A DNA stretch of 64,000 bases from Myxococcales bacterium (GTDB taxonomy: Bacteria > Myxococcota_A > Bradymonadia > UBA7976 > UBA1532): contig JACKDL010000005.1 in assembly GCA_020633555.1 (NCBI GenBank), forward strand, positions 195,611 to 259,610, read 5' to 3'. Of the stretch, positions 18,790 through 27,814 are shown piece by piece. Each line of letters begins with the position of its first letter. Position 1 is the first letter of the stretch. The position numbers were made by a program, and so were the translations under genes. The notes beneath the pieces were generated by a model. That model ran no database searches. It was not told the origin of the DNA and saw nothing but the letters and a program-made list of their open reading frames with translations.

Positions 18790-20358
18790 TCAGATCACCC
18801 AGCTCAGCAGGGTGTGCAGCGGCTCGGCCGTGAGCGGCGGGTGGGCCGGCCGGCGCACCTCGACGGGCAGGCCGTCGCGCAGCCGGATCCGAAGGACCTG
18901 AGCCAACACCGCGAGGCGATCCCATGTAGGGATGTCCAGGGCCTGCAGTCGACCCAGCCGATCCAGCGGGGCCAGGGTGGGCCAGGGGCCGTCGGCGGGG
19001 CCCACGGTGATGACCCCCCGGTCCACCACGATCTGCCGGTCCACCCCATGGCCCGGGGGGCGCCAGCGGATCACCGCGTGGGCCAGGGCGGCCAGCACGC
19101 GCCCCCGGCGCAGGGCGTGGACCCCGTGGGCCACCGCGCCGTCCAGGGCGTCGGCCACGCGCTCGGCGGTCCAGGGTCGCTCGCTCGCCTCCCGGGCGCT
19201 GTCGTCCGCCTGCGGGGGATCCGCGGTCTCATCGGAGGCCAGTTGCCGCTCGAGCCACAGGCGAGCGCCGACGACCCACACCGAGCGGTCGCCGTGGCGG
19301 GCCCGCTGGAGGGCGGCGCCGTCCGCGAGGACCGCGGGATCCACGGGCTCGGGCCACGGCAGCTCCAGGGGCGCCCCCCCGATCCACGCGGCCAACGGCG
19401 CCAGCGCGGCGGCGTGGGTGACCGGGCCCCAGCGGTGCGCCGCGCTGGGGGTGTCGGCCGCCTGAAACGCGGCGTCGGCGAACAGCAGCCGCCGGTCCCG
19501 CTGGCGCAGGGCCGTGTTGTAGGGCGGGGCGTGGCGCTTGATCTCGTCGGCCTCGAGCAGGGCCGCCTCGAGGGGGCTGGCGCACTCGGTGCAGTCCAGA
19601 TCCCACACCTGCTGCGCCATCTCCTGCTTGCGCGCGCCCTGGCCCTTCTTGCCGCGGAAGTAGCTGTTCACGCGGGCCTTCAACGACGTGGCCTTGCCCA
19701 CGTACAGCACCTCGCCGCCCTTGCCGAGCATGCGGTAGACGCCGGGCCCCTCGGGCAGGGCCAGCCGCACCTTGGCCGGCAGGCGGTAGCGGGCCTTGCC
19801 GGGCTTGGGGGGCGCCTCGGCGAGCAGGGTGCGCAGCCCCGCGAGATCGGTGACGCCCCGGGCGGCCAGGTGCGGCTGCAGGGCGCGCCAGATGAGCGCC
19901 GTGGCCTGCACGTGGCCGGCGGCTCGCTTGTGCTCGGGCAGGGCCAGCCCCAGGAAGCCCGCCACCGCGCGCAGCCCCCGCCGGGGCAGATCGGGCAGCA
20001 GCCGGCGGGCCAGCTCGTAGGTGCAGATCCACTCGGCGTCGGGCAGGTGCGCGGTCAGGAACGCTTGCTCGTAGCGGGCCCAGTGGGCCACCAGCACCCG
20101 GCCTCGGGCCGCGTGTCGCAGCGCGTCGATGACCTGGGCCGCGGGGAGCGCGTCGGCCAGCAGCTCGGCGGTGATCCCCGTCAGCCGCTGGATCGGGCGC
20201 GGGATCTGGATGCCCTCGGGCAGCGCCAGCAGGTGGGCGGTGGGCGGGGCGTCGGGCTTGGCGTCGGGCAGGGCCCACGCCAGCTCCAGGGGGTGGCCGT
20301 GGGCGGGGCTGGCGCCGGTGGCCTGCAGGTCCACCAGCAGCGCGGGGATCGGGATCAA
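18790..20358 (-). CDS. DnaQ-like (degenerate) exonuclease fused to GIY-YIG nuclease domain
   Basis: Protein of 522 residues. An N-terminal DEDDh-exonuclease-like fold (about 5-165) is followed by a UvrC/Cho-type GIY-YIG domain (about 200-290: GPGVYRMLGKGGEVLYVGKA, R in SLKARV, E in LLEADEIKRHAPPYN) and an uncharacterised C-terminal region. The layout matches the DNA polymerase III epsilon/UvrC-like fusions linked to DNA repair. The exonuclease metal site looks lost: DLQATG replaces D-x-E, AHWARYE has E for D, and the third motif lacks Asp though its His remains. Start: TTG at 20358 overlapping the upstream stop (TTGA), because no ATG or GTG fits before the first beta-strand IPALLVDL. Confidence 0.8.
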   Translation of the reverse strand: MIPIPALLVDLQATGASPAHGHPLELAWALPDAKPDAPPTAHLLALPEGIQIPRPIQRLTGITAELLADALPAAQVIDALRHAARGRVLVAHWARYEQAFLTAHLPDAEWICTYELARRLLPDLPRRGLRAVAGFLGLALPEHKRAAGHVQATALIWRALQPHLAARGVTDLAGLRTLLAEAPPKPGKARYRLPAKVRLALPEGPGVYRMLGKGGEVLYVGKATSLKARVNSYFRGKKGQGARKQEMAQQVWDLDCTECASPLEAALLEADEIKRHAPPYNTALRQRDRRLLFADAAFQAADTPSAAHRWGPVTHAAALAPLAAWIGGAPLELPWPEPVDPAVLADGAALQRARHGDRSVWVVGARLWLERQLASDETADPPQADDSAREASERPWTAERVADALDGAVAHGVHALRRGRVLAALAHAVIRWRPPGHGVDRQIVVDRGVITVGPADGPWPTLAPLDRLGRLQALDIPTWDRLAVLAQVLRIRLRDGLPVEVRRPAHPPLTAEPLHTLLSWVI

Positions 20359-21338
20359 AGGTCGCCGTTGAAGGCGAAGCCCAGCAGCGTGTACGGGTAG
20401 GCCTGGGTGACCTGCTGGCCCGCCCGCGAGGCGTGCTCCAGCCAGAACTGGGTGATCAGGAACATGGTGGGCTGGTTGAACAGCGTCCCGGTGCGCTTGG
20501 GGTCCATCTGCCAGATGATCGCGGGCCCCACTCGGTGCATGGGGCTGTTGTTCGGGGTCTGCGCCTCGCCGGGCCGGTAGTCGTCGGCCTCGAACAGTGC
20601 CTTCGTCCAGGTCCACCGGGCGCCGATGATCCAGTTGTCGTTGGCGAAGTAGAGCAGGTCGGTGTCCTTCACCAGGCCCCAGCCGCGGTTGGGCACCAGG
20701 GTGTCCAGCACGGACTCGTAGAAGACCGGGGCGTCGTCCTCCAGGTCCAGGTTGAAGTACTCGGCGCGCAGCTCGCTGCGGGCGGCCACCTTGCCCAGCT
20801 TGATCTGCAGCCGCGCGTCGAGCCGGGCCGACCAGCCGGTGGTGGCGTAGCTGTGGGCGGCGTCGAGCGTGTCCTCGTCGTGGGCCGCCGTGGGGCTGTC
20901 GAAGTCGGTGGTGAGGTTGAAGGCCCCGAAGTAGGTGTGGTGCTCCAGGCGGGCGCGCAGCACCAGCAGGGCGAGCGGCACGGCCTCCACCAGGACGCCA
21001 GGGCGCACGAAGCCCGGGCTGAGCTGCGTGTTCAGCGCCACCTTCAAGTACGTGTTCTGCTTGAGCTTCTGCCCCAGCGGCGCCGACTCGTCCACCGGGG
21101 GGGCGCCCCACAGCTTGTACATGTAGCCGATCTGGTTGCGGGTGATGAGCCCCAGCGGGTTCAGCCGCAGCACGCTCAGGCTCTGGTAGAACCAGCGGTG
21201 CGGATCGGCGGGCGCCTCGGCCGCCGTGTCCTGCGACTGGATGTCTTTCGGCTTGGGTTGAGCCGCCGGCTGGGCCAGCGCGGGCGCAGCGAGCGCCCCC
21301 ACCAGCCCCAGCGCCACGGCGCGGTGCAGTGCCTTCAT
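20355..21338 (-). CDS. Outer-membrane beta-barrel-like protein
   Basis: Exported protein of 327 residues. Signal peptide (MKALHRAVALGLVGALAAPALAQ), a short proline/lysine linker, then alternating hydrophobic strands with many aromatic residues (W/Y/F) and a terminal strand ending GFAFNGDL, consistent with a porin-like or transporter-like barrel. A GAGGGG ribosome site precedes the ATG at 21338. Upstream, a TATGCT element near 21375 could be its promoter. Its stop overlaps the TTG start of the exonuclease/GIY-YIG gene. No family is recognised; the barrel call rests on composition only. Confidence 0.6.
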   Translation of the reverse strand: MKALHRAVALGLVGALAAPALAQPAAQPKPKDIQSQDTAAEAPADPHRWFYQSLSVLRLNPLGLITRNQIGYMYKLWGAPPVDESAPLGQKLKQNTYLKVALNTQLSPGFVRPGVLVEAVPLALLVLRARLEHHTYFGAFNLTTDFDSPTAAHDEDTLDAAHSYATTGWSARLDARLQIKLGKVAARSELRAEYFNLDLEDDAPVFYESVLDTLVPNRGWGLVKDTDLLYFANDNWIIGARWTWTKALFEADDYRPGEAQTPNNSPMHRVGPAIIWQMDPKRTGTLFNQPTMFLITQFWLEHASRAGQQVTQAYPYTLLGFAFNGDL

Positions 21339-21403
21339 CGATGTCCCCTCTCGCCCAGGCCCCTCCGCCGGGCCGCCCAGCATAGCCCCGCGCGATGGCC
21401 CCT

Positions 21404-21431
21404 TTGAACCCCGTGGTGCGCCCCGTATCCT
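21404..21431 (+). promoter_or_regulatory. Probable promoter of the MoxR-DUF5682 operon
   Basis: TTGAAC (21404-21409), 16 bases, TATCCT (21426-21431). A GGAGG ribosome site follows at 21446-21450 before the ATG at 21457. Confidence 0.55.
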
Positions 21432-21456
21432 GCGGCGGCCCACCCGGAGGACCCCC

Positions 21457-22590
21457 ATGGCCGACGCCCTGAGATTGCCCGCCGAGCGCCGCTGGGCCGA
21501 CGAGCTGGCCGCCCTGGCGGCGGTGGACGCCGATCCGCGGCCGGCGGGCTGGCGCCTGTCGCCCCGAGCCGTGCAGACCTTCATCCTGGGCAGCGGCGAC
21601 GCGCCCATCGCCTGGACCGACGGCGATGGGCAGGCCCACGAGACGGTGATCGGCAAGAAGTTCTATGGCGCCGATGTGTTGGTGCAGCGGGCCATCGTCA
21701 CCCTGGCCAGCGACCGGGGGCTGCTGCTCATCGGCGAGCCGGGCACGGCCAAGAGCTGGCTTTCGGAGCACCTGGCGGCGGCCATCAGCGGCAGCAGCCT
21801 GCTGACGGTGCAGGGCACCGCGGGGCTCACCGAGGACCAGATCAAGTACGGCTGGAACTACGCCCTGCTGCTGGCCGAGGGGCCCAGCGAGAAGGCCCTG
21901 GTGCCGGGCCCGCTCTACCGCGCCATGCAGGGCGGGCAGGTGATGCGCTTCGAGGAGATCACCCGGGCGCCGCACGAGGTGCAGGACACCTTGCTGTCGG
22001 CCCTGTCGGACAAGGTGATCACGCTGCCCGAGCTGCCCGGCGACGCCGGCGTGGTGTTGGCCCGGCCCGGCTTCAACCTCATCGCCACGGCCAACACCCG
22101 CGACCGGGGTGTGAACGAGATGTCCAGCGCGCTGAAGCGGCGCTTCAACTTCGAGACGGTGCCGCCCGTGCAGGCGCTGAACGAGGAGGTGCGCATCGTG
22201 CGTGAGCAGGTGGGCCGCCTGCTCGACGAGGGCGGCCACACCGCCACCCTGGGCGACGACGTGCTGGAGCTGCTGGTGACCACCTTCCACGAGGTGCGCC
22301 AGGGCCAGACCCTGGAGGGGGTGCAGCTCGACCGGCCCAGCCAGGGCGTGATGTCCACCGCCGAGGCGGTGAGCGTGGGGCTGAACGCGGCGCTCTTCGC
22401 GAGCTTCTTCGCCGACGGGCAGGTGACCCCCGAGCATCTGGCGCTGCAGCTCGGCGGGGTGGTGGCCAAGGACGCCCGCGAGGATCTGAAGGTGATCCGG
22501 GCCTACTTCGACGTGGCCGTGAAGCCACGGGCGCAGCGGGCCGAGGGCGCCTGGAAGGCGTACTACGCGGCCCGCAAGCTCTTGAGCTGA
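21457..22590 (+). CDS. MoxR-family AAA+ ATPase
   Basis: Cytosolic ATPase of 377 residues. Walker A GEPGTAKSW (about 92-100), a Walker B equivalent VMRFEEITRAP (about 164), a sensor region NLIATANTRDRGVNEMSSALKRRF with arginine finger, and a helical lid. MoxR enzymes are chaperones that remodel or activate partner proteins, generally with VWA-domain partners. Here the next gene, overlapping by one base, encodes a DUF5682 protein, the usual partner in a class of MoxR loci. No VWA gene follows. Confidence 0.9.
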   Translation: MADALRLPAERRWADELAALAAVDADPRPAGWRLSPRAVQTFILGSGDAPIAWTDGDGQAHETVIGKKFYGADVLVQRAIVTLASDRGLLLIGEPGTAKSWLSEHLAAAISGSSLLTVQGTAGLTEDQIKYGWNYALLLAEGPSEKALVPGPLYRAMQGGQVMRFEEITRAPHEVQDTLLSALSDKVITLPELPGDAGVVLARPGFNLIATANTRDRGVNEMSSALKRRFNFETVPPVQALNEEVRIVREQVGRLLDEGGHTATLGDDVLELLVTTFHEVRQGQTLEGVQLDRPSQGVMSTAEAVSVGLNAALFASFFADGQVTPEHLALQLGGVVAKDAREDLKVIRAYFDVAVKPRAQRAEGAWKAYYAARKLLS

Positions 22591-25031
22591 TGGCGAAGCG
22601 GCCCAAGCCCCCGGCCGAGACGGACGTGGCCGGGGCCGTCGCGCAGATCCTGGCCGACGAGCGGGTGCTGTGGATCGGCGTGAAGCACTACAGCCCGTCC
22701 TGCGCGCGGGCGGCGGCGGCGCTCATCCGCGAGGCGCGCCCGGCGGCCGTGCTGGTGGAGGGGCCCGAGGACGGCACGCCCCTCATCGAGCACCTGATCG
22801 CGCCCGAGACCGCGCCGCCGGTGACCCTGTTCGCCAGCTACGTCGATCAGAAAAACCGCTTTGAACTCAACGGCGTGCTGACCCCCGAACCCGAGCTGCC
22901 CGCCCGGTTCCGGGCCTGGTGGCCCTTCGTGGCGTGGAGCCCCGAGTACGCGGCCCTGCAGGCGGGGGCCGCGGTGGGCGCCGAGCTCGCTTTCATCGAT
23001 CTGCCCCTGTTGGCGCGCATCCCCTTTCAGCACGCCCGGACGCTGGATCCCGACCAGGTGATCGAGGACCGGCACCTGTGGGCCAACGCCTACTTCCAGG
23101 CCCTGCGGGCGCGCACCGGGCGGCCGAGCTTCATGGGGTTGTGGGAGGCCCTGTTCGAGGTGGGCGCTCAGGACACGCCGCCCGCCGAGGTGATGCGGGC
23201 GGTGCACACCTTCGCCTGGTGCGCCCGCCACGCGGGCGTGGATCTGGCCCGGCGCGAGGCGGGGCTGACCGCCGACGGCACGCTGGCCCGCGAGGGGCAC
23301 ATGCGCTGGCACATCGACCAGGCGCTCAAGCGGCACCCCACCGGGCGCGTGGCCGTGGTCACCGGCGCGTTCCACGCGGTGGCCCTGCCGTTCATGAAGG
23401 CGCAGCGGGCGAAGTGGCCCGCCGACAAGGCCGCCGAGATCCGCCTGACTCCCCACAGCTACCCGGCGCTGAGCCGCCTGTACGACATGGCCCGCCAGCC
23501 CGGCCACGGGGCGGCGGTGTGGGCCGCCATGGAGGCGGGGGCGGCGCGGCCGTACGACGCTGCGGCGCTCGATCTGCTGGTGCAGGTGGTGCGGGCGGCC
23601 CGGGGCGGCGACGCCGGGGCGAGCACGGCCGACGGCGTGGGCGCCTGGCAGCAGGCGCAGAACCTGGCGCGGCTGCGGGGCAACGCCCAGGTGACCCTGG
23701 ACGACCTGCGCGACGGGGTGCGCTCGGCGCTGGTGAAGGGTGACGCGCGCGAGCAGGGCGGGGCGGTGGCGCGGGCCCTGCGGGACGTGCTGACGGGCAC
23801 GGCCGTCGGGCGGGTGACGGCGGCGGCGGGCGAGGTGCCCCTGCTGGCCAGCTTCCGCGACGACGCGCGGCGGTTCCGGCTGGATCTCAGCGGGGTCCAG
23901 AAGACCGTGCGCCTGGATCTGCGCCGCGACCCCAGGCACCGCGACAAGAGCGCGTTCCTGCACCAGGCGGCGTACCTGCAGGTGCCCCTGTTCGGCGAGC
24001 TCGACAAGCACCCCGGGCGGCACCTGCGTGGCCCCGATCCCGTGCGTGGCGAGGACCTGCACCTGCTGGGCGAGACCTGGGCCGTGCAGTGGAGCGAGCA
24101 GGTGGACGACCGCCTGCTGAGCCTGGCGGATCGGGGCACCAGCCTGGCGGCGGCGGCGGGCACCACCCTGCGGGCGGCGCTGCCCGCCCTGCGCGAAGAC
24201 GCGGACGGCGCCAGCGTGGCGCTGCTGCAGGCGGCCCAGATGGGGCTGAACGACCTGTTCGACCCGGTGCTGGCCACCGTCGAGGCGGCGGTGCTGGCGG
24301 ATCGGGCCTTCGCCCACCTGGTCGACGCCCTGGAGCGCTTCGCCTTCCTGCTGGGGCAGCGCACCACCCTGCCGACCCACGGCCTGGCGCGGCTGGCGCG
24401 GGTGGTGGCGCAGGTGCACGACCGGGCCTGCCGAGCCCTGCCCACGCTGGCGGGCCTGGATCCCGATCGGCTGGGGCCCACCTTGGAGCGGCTGGTGCGG
24501 CTGGTGCGGCTGACGGTGGACGGCCGGGTGGACGGGCTGGCCCCCGAGGTCCTGCTGGAGGCCGCGGCGGCGCTGGCCGAGGACGGCGCGGCGCGGCCCA
24601 CCCTGCGGGGGGCCGCCTACGGGGTCCTCCATGGGTTCGGGCAGGTGGGCGAGGCCCGGGTGGCGCAGGCCCTGGCCGGCTACCTGGATGGCGGCCCCGA
24701 GGCAGCGCTGGCGGCGGGGCGCTTCCTCGACGGCCTGCTCACCCAGGCCCGCGGCGCCCTGCTGCGGGGCCGGCGCCTGCTGGCGGTGGTGGATCGGGCC
24801 CTGGGCGACCTGGACTGGGCCACCTTCAAGCGGGCCCTGCCCGAACTGCGCCGCGCCTTCGCCCGCTTCACCCCGCCCGAGCTCGACCAGCTCGGCGGCC
24901 GAGTGGCGCAGGGCCTGGGCCTGCGGGCGGCCCCCGCCCTGGAGGGGCCGGTGCCCGCGGAAACCCTGAGCGTCGGGCTGGCCCTGGACCGGGCGGTGGC
25001 CGCCGCGCTGGCGGCGCAAGGGCTCGCCTGA
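22590..25031 (+). CDS. DUF5682 family protein
   Basis: Protein of 813 residues. The N-terminus (about 30-80: VLWIGVKHYSPSCARAAAALIREARPAAVLVEGPED) carries the His, Cys and EGPxD pattern of DUF5682, a large uncharacterised family encoded next to MoxR ATPases. An HTFAWCARH segment and a stretch like TraB/erythromycin-esterase-type folds (RVAVVTGAFHAVALP) follow. The C-terminal half is an all-alpha, Leu/Ala-rich scaffold. The ATG overlaps the stop of the MoxR gene, and a GC hairpin lies immediately after the stop, so the unit seems to contain only these two genes. Confidence 0.8.
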   Translation: MAKRPKPPAETDVAGAVAQILADERVLWIGVKHYSPSCARAAAALIREARPAAVLVEGPEDGTPLIEHLIAPETAPPVTLFASYVDQKNRFELNGVLTPEPELPARFRAWWPFVAWSPEYAALQAGAAVGAELAFIDLPLLARIPFQHARTLDPDQVIEDRHLWANAYFQALRARTGRPSFMGLWEALFEVGAQDTPPAEVMRAVHTFAWCARHAGVDLARREAGLTADGTLAREGHMRWHIDQALKRHPTGRVAVVTGAFHAVALPFMKAQRAKWPADKAAEIRLTPHSYPALSRLYDMARQPGHGAAVWAAMEAGAARPYDAAALDLLVQVVRAARGGDAGASTADGVGAWQQAQNLARLRGNAQVTLDDLRDGVRSALVKGDAREQGGAVARALRDVLTGTAVGRVTAAAGEVPLLASFRDDARRFRLDLSGVQKTVRLDLRRDPRHRDKSAFLHQAAYLQVPLFGELDKHPGRHLRGPDPVRGEDLHLLGETWAVQWSEQVDDRLLSLADRGTSLAAAAGTTLRAALPALREDADGASVALLQAAQMGLNDLFDPVLATVEAAVLADRAFAHLVDALERFAFLLGQRTTLPTHGLARLARVVAQVHDRACRALPTLAGLDPDRLGPTLERLVRLVRLTVDGRVDGLAPEVLLEAAAALAEDGAARPTLRGAAYGVLHGFGQVGEARVAQALAGYLDGGPEAALAAGRFLDGLLTQARGALLRGRRLLAVVDRALGDLDWATFKRALPELRRAFARFTPPELDQLGGRVAQGLGLRAAPALEGPVPAETLSVGLALDRAVAAALAAQGLA

Positions 25032-25051
25032 GGGCGCCGGTCCGGGCGCCC
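25032..25051 (+). terminator. GC-rich hairpin after the DUF5682 gene
   Basis: GGGCGCC-GGTCCG-GGCGCCC (25032-25038, loop, 25045-25051) starts right after the stop codon. No T-run follows, so termination is presumed from its position. Confidence 0.4.
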
Positions 25052-25160
25052 GGGCAGGCCCCCGTTCGAGCCCGGGACGATTTAGACGCGACACGCGCCG
25101 AGATCCGCCGATGGAGGGGGGGAGGGCCCGGTCTGCGGGCCCGTCTGCTGCGGAGCCCCC

Positions 25161-26210
25161 ATGCCCTCACCCCACGACCAGCTCTTCCGCACGCTCTTCG
25201 CGCAGCCAAACTTGGCCGCCTCGTTGCTGCGCGGGCTGCTGCCCAAGGGCCTCGTCGCCGGCCTCGACCTGGACCGGCTGGCGGTCTGCGACGGTGAGTT
25301 TCCGGCCGTCGGCAAGGGCGGGCGGCGCGCCGATCTCGTCTGCGAGGTGCCCTGGCGCGACGGGCAGCAGCCCGCCGCGCACGTGGTGGTGCTGTGCGAG
25401 CACCAGAGCCGCCCGGATCGTTGGATGGCGCTGCGCCTGAGCGAGTACGCCCACGGGGTGTGGGCGCGCCACCGCCGCGACCACAAGCGCGCGAAGCAGG
25501 TGCCGCTCGTCATCCCGCTGGTGGTGCACAACGGGCGCCGGCCCTGGCGGACCCGGCTGAGCCTGCTGGACCTGCAGGCCGGCGGCGCGCACTTCAAAGC
25601 CGCCATCGCGCCCTTCGTGTTCGACGGCCAGTTCCTGCTGGACGACCTGCCGACCGTGCAGGACCAGGCGCTGCGGGCGCGGGCCATGGCTGCCGCGGCG
25701 GAGCTGGGGCTGCGGGCCATGCGGGACGCCCGGGGCGACCTGGCCCGCAGCCTGCGGGAGGCCAAGGCCCTGTTCCTGCAGGTGGAGCAGAGCCCGTCGG
25801 GCCTGGCGGCATTGTGCGCCGTCATCCGGTATTGTCTGCTCGTGGGCGAGGCCGACACCCGCGCGGTCCTCACCGACGAGATCGCCCCCGCCCTGGACCC
25901 CGAGCCACAGGAGGCCGTCATGACCGCCGCCGACATGCTGAAGGCCGAAGGCCGCGAGGAGGGCCTGCGCCTTGGCCTGGAGCAGGGCTTGGAGCAAGGC
26001 TTGGAGCAGGGCTTGGAGCAGGGCCGCGCGCAGGGCTTCCGGGCCGGCCGAGTCGACGTGCTGCTCAAGCTGCTGCAGCTCAAGTTCGGGCCGGTCCCGC
26101 AGGCCGCCCGCGGCCGCATCCAGGCCGCCCCCGTGGAGGCCCTGGACGCCATGGCGGCCAAGGTCCTGAGCGCGGAGCGCCTGGCCGAGGTGCTCGCGCT
26201 GCTGCCCTGA
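25161..26210 (+). CDS. Rpn/transposase_31-family PD-(D/E)XK nuclease
   Basis: Protein of 349 residues in the recombination-promoting nuclease (Rpn, YhgA-like, transposase_31) family. The nuclease core (about 1-230) has HDQLFRTLF at the start, the acidic residue in RRADLVCEV (about 55) and the VVVLCEHQSRPD motif (about 75), the family's E-x-Q signature. The C-terminal tail holds a (GLEQ)4 repeat followed by a helical region ending LAEVLALLP. These proteins cut DNA and stimulate RecA-independent recombination; they are not true transposases. No terminal inverted repeats were seen around it. The start has only a weak GGAG site. Confidence 0.85.
   Translation: MPSPHDQLFRTLFAQPNLAASLLRGLLPKGLVAGLDLDRLAVCDGEFPAVGKGGRRADLVCEVPWRDGQQPAAHVVVLCEHQSRPDRWMALRLSEYAHGVWARHRRDHKRAKQVPLVIPLVVHNGRRPWRTRLSLLDLQAGGAHFKAAIAPFVFDGQFLLDDLPTVQDQALRARAMAAAAELGLRAMRDARGDLARSLREAKALFLQVEQSPSGLAALCAVIRYCLLVGEADTRAVLTDEIAPALDPEPQEAVMTAADMLKAEGREEGLRLGLEQGLEQGLEQGLEQGRAQGFRAGRVDVLLKLLQLKFGPVPQAARGRIQAAPVEALDAMAAKVLSAERLAEVLALLP
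25974..26033. repeat. 12-base tandem repeat in the nuclease gene
   Basis: Four consecutive copies of GGCYTGGAGCAR (25974-26021) plus a degenerate fifth, encoding Gly-Leu-Glu-Gln repeats. Copy number changes would keep the frame. Confidence 0.85.
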
Positions 26211-26293
26211 CAGCCGGCGGCCCGCGCCACGGCGTGTGACATGACCCCCGCCGTCGGGCTCCAATGGGCCATCGGCTCGACTCGAGGACGCCC

Positions 26294-27742
26294 ATGCGCC
26301 GCCTGACGCTCACCCTGCTGCCCGCCGTGCTGTTCGCCTGCGACGACAGCGCCACCCGCGAACGGGATCCCAACCTGAACCCCGACGAGGGGGTGGCCAC
26401 CGACCTCGGCGGCGCCGGCGGGGGCGGCGGCGCCGGCGACCCCGACATGACCCCGACCGATGAGGGCGTGGGGGGCGGCGGCGACGCCGAGCCCGATCAG
26501 GGCCGCGACATGTTCGTCGCCCCGGACGTGGGCCCCGCCGAGCCCGAGATCTGCGACGGCCAGGACCAGGACCAGGACGGCCTGATCGACGAGGGGGTGA
26601 GCAACGCCTGCGGCGGCTGCGGCGGGCTGCCCCCCGAGGGCTGCCAGGCCTGGCGGGTGAGCCTGGTGCAGAACGCCCAGAGCACCTTGGTGCCCGACGG
26701 CGTGGTGGGCCTCACCGGCGCGGCCCTCGGCTTCAGCGAGCAGATGATCCCGGGGGCCCTGTGCGAGATCCTGCGCATCCCCGCCAGCCCGGTGGACGCC
26801 CACCTGGGCCAGGTGAACGTGGACAGCCCGCAGGCCAACCTGAACCTGGGCCCGGTGTACGACGACCGGCTCGGCGCCCACCGCTACCTGAACACCCCCG
26901 AATTGGGCGCCACCACGGTGCACGACGCCGGCGACGCGGTGCAGGTGCGCGCCGGCGGCGGGCTGTTGGTGGGCCCCTTCGACTTCACGCTCACGGCGCC
27001 CGATCGCCTGGCCCAGGTCACCGAGGACGACCTGGCGCCCATCGCCGACCTGGCCCAGGGCAACCGCGACGCGCCCTACACGCTCACCTGGGCGCCCGGC
27101 GGCGATCCCCGCCTGCCCGTGGGCCTGTTCATCGGCGGCAGCCGCCCCATCTTCCGCACCTCGGTGTACCGGGGCACCGACAGCTACCAGATCGACGGGC
27201 GCCTGCGGGATGACGGTGAGTTCGTGTTGGCTCCCGAGCTCTTCGGCGGCGGGCTGCCCGAAAGCGCCATCCGCGTGGATCTGGTGCGCCAGGCCGAGCT
27301 GCGACTGCCCCTGGGCAGCCACAGCGTCTCGGCCCAGATCGGCCAGCGCCTGCGTCTGGGGCGCTCCGGCCCTCTGGAGCGCGACGCCGAGCGGCCCTTC
27401 CAGATCACGAACCCCAGCCCCAACGTGCGCGAGATCGCCCCGGGCGAGCCCCTGCTGGTGGAGTGGAGCGCGCTGCCGCCGGGCGCGGGCCCGCTGACGG
27501 TCACCCTGATCCTGCAGGACAACGCCATCCCCGAGCGGCGCCAGATCAGCTGCGTGGTGGACGACCCCAGCCTGAACGCCCTGACCCTGCCCGCCGAGTT
27601 CACCGCCGAGTTCTGGCCGGCGGGGGACACCGACGTGCGCATCCTGGCCCTGCGCTGGGACGTGTTCCGCGCCGAGCTGCCGGCGCCCGATCGCGGGACC
27701 CTGGTGCGCTCGCAGACCATCCAGATGGATCTTGAGCCCTGA
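26294..27742 (+). CDS. Lipoprotein with MopE-type Asp/Cys motif
   Basis: Protein of 482 residues. Lipobox LFAC (Cys about 17) is followed by a Gly/Asp-rich linker and a motif EICDGQDQDQDGLIDEG (about 85-105), the metal-binding MopE pattern common in myxobacterial surface proteins, then CGGCGGLPPEGC. The remaining part (about 115-480) is beta-rich with no family recognised. ATG at 26294 was chosen because the signal peptide begins there with GAGGA upstream; an in-frame ATG at 26264 would precede the signal. Probably cell-surface. Confidence 0.75.
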   Translation: MRRLTLTLLPAVLFACDDSATRERDPNLNPDEGVATDLGGAGGGGGAGDPDMTPTDEGVGGGGDAEPDQGRDMFVAPDVGPAEPEICDGQDQDQDGLIDEGVSNACGGCGGLPPEGCQAWRVSLVQNAQSTLVPDGVVGLTGAALGFSEQMIPGALCEILRIPASPVDAHLGQVNVDSPQANLNLGPVYDDRLGAHRYLNTPELGATTVHDAGDAVQVRAGGGLLVGPFDFTLTAPDRLAQVTEDDLAPIADLAQGNRDAPYTLTWAPGGDPRLPVGLFIGGSRPIFRTSVYRGTDSYQIDGRLRDDGEFVLAPELFGGGLPESAIRVDLVRQAELRLPLGSHSVSAQIGQRLRLGRSGPLERDAERPFQITNPSPNVREIAPGEPLLVEWSALPPGAGPLTVTLILQDNAIPERRQISCVVDDPSLNALTLPAEFTAEFWPAGDTDVRILALRWDVFRAELPAPDRGTLVRSQTIQMDLEP

Positions 27743-27754
27743 CCGCCTCCGGAA

Positions 27755-27779
27755 CACCGCGCGGGCGCAAGACGCGGTG
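27755..27779. terminator. Weak hairpin between lipoprotein and caspase-like genes
   Basis: CACCGCG / CGCGGTG (27755-27761 and 27773-27779), 11-base loop, 13 bases after the lipoprotein stop. No T-tract. Confidence 0.3.
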
Positions 27780-27799
27780 CACCAAACGCCTGCGCCCGT

Positions 27800-27805
27800 T
27801 ATGAT
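27800..27805 (+). promoter_or_regulatory. -10-like element, possible leaderless start
   Basis: TATGAT (27800-27805) ends nine bases before the ATG at 27815, and no ribosome site is visible between them. The mRNA may start at or within a few bases of the start codon. Confidence 0.4.
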
Positions 27806-27814
27806 GCCGCTCCC

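Noticed and set aside
25161..26210. Insertion sequence around the transposase_31-type gene
   Set aside because: No terminal inverted repeats or target duplication were seen, and the family is a nuclease, not a DDE transposase.
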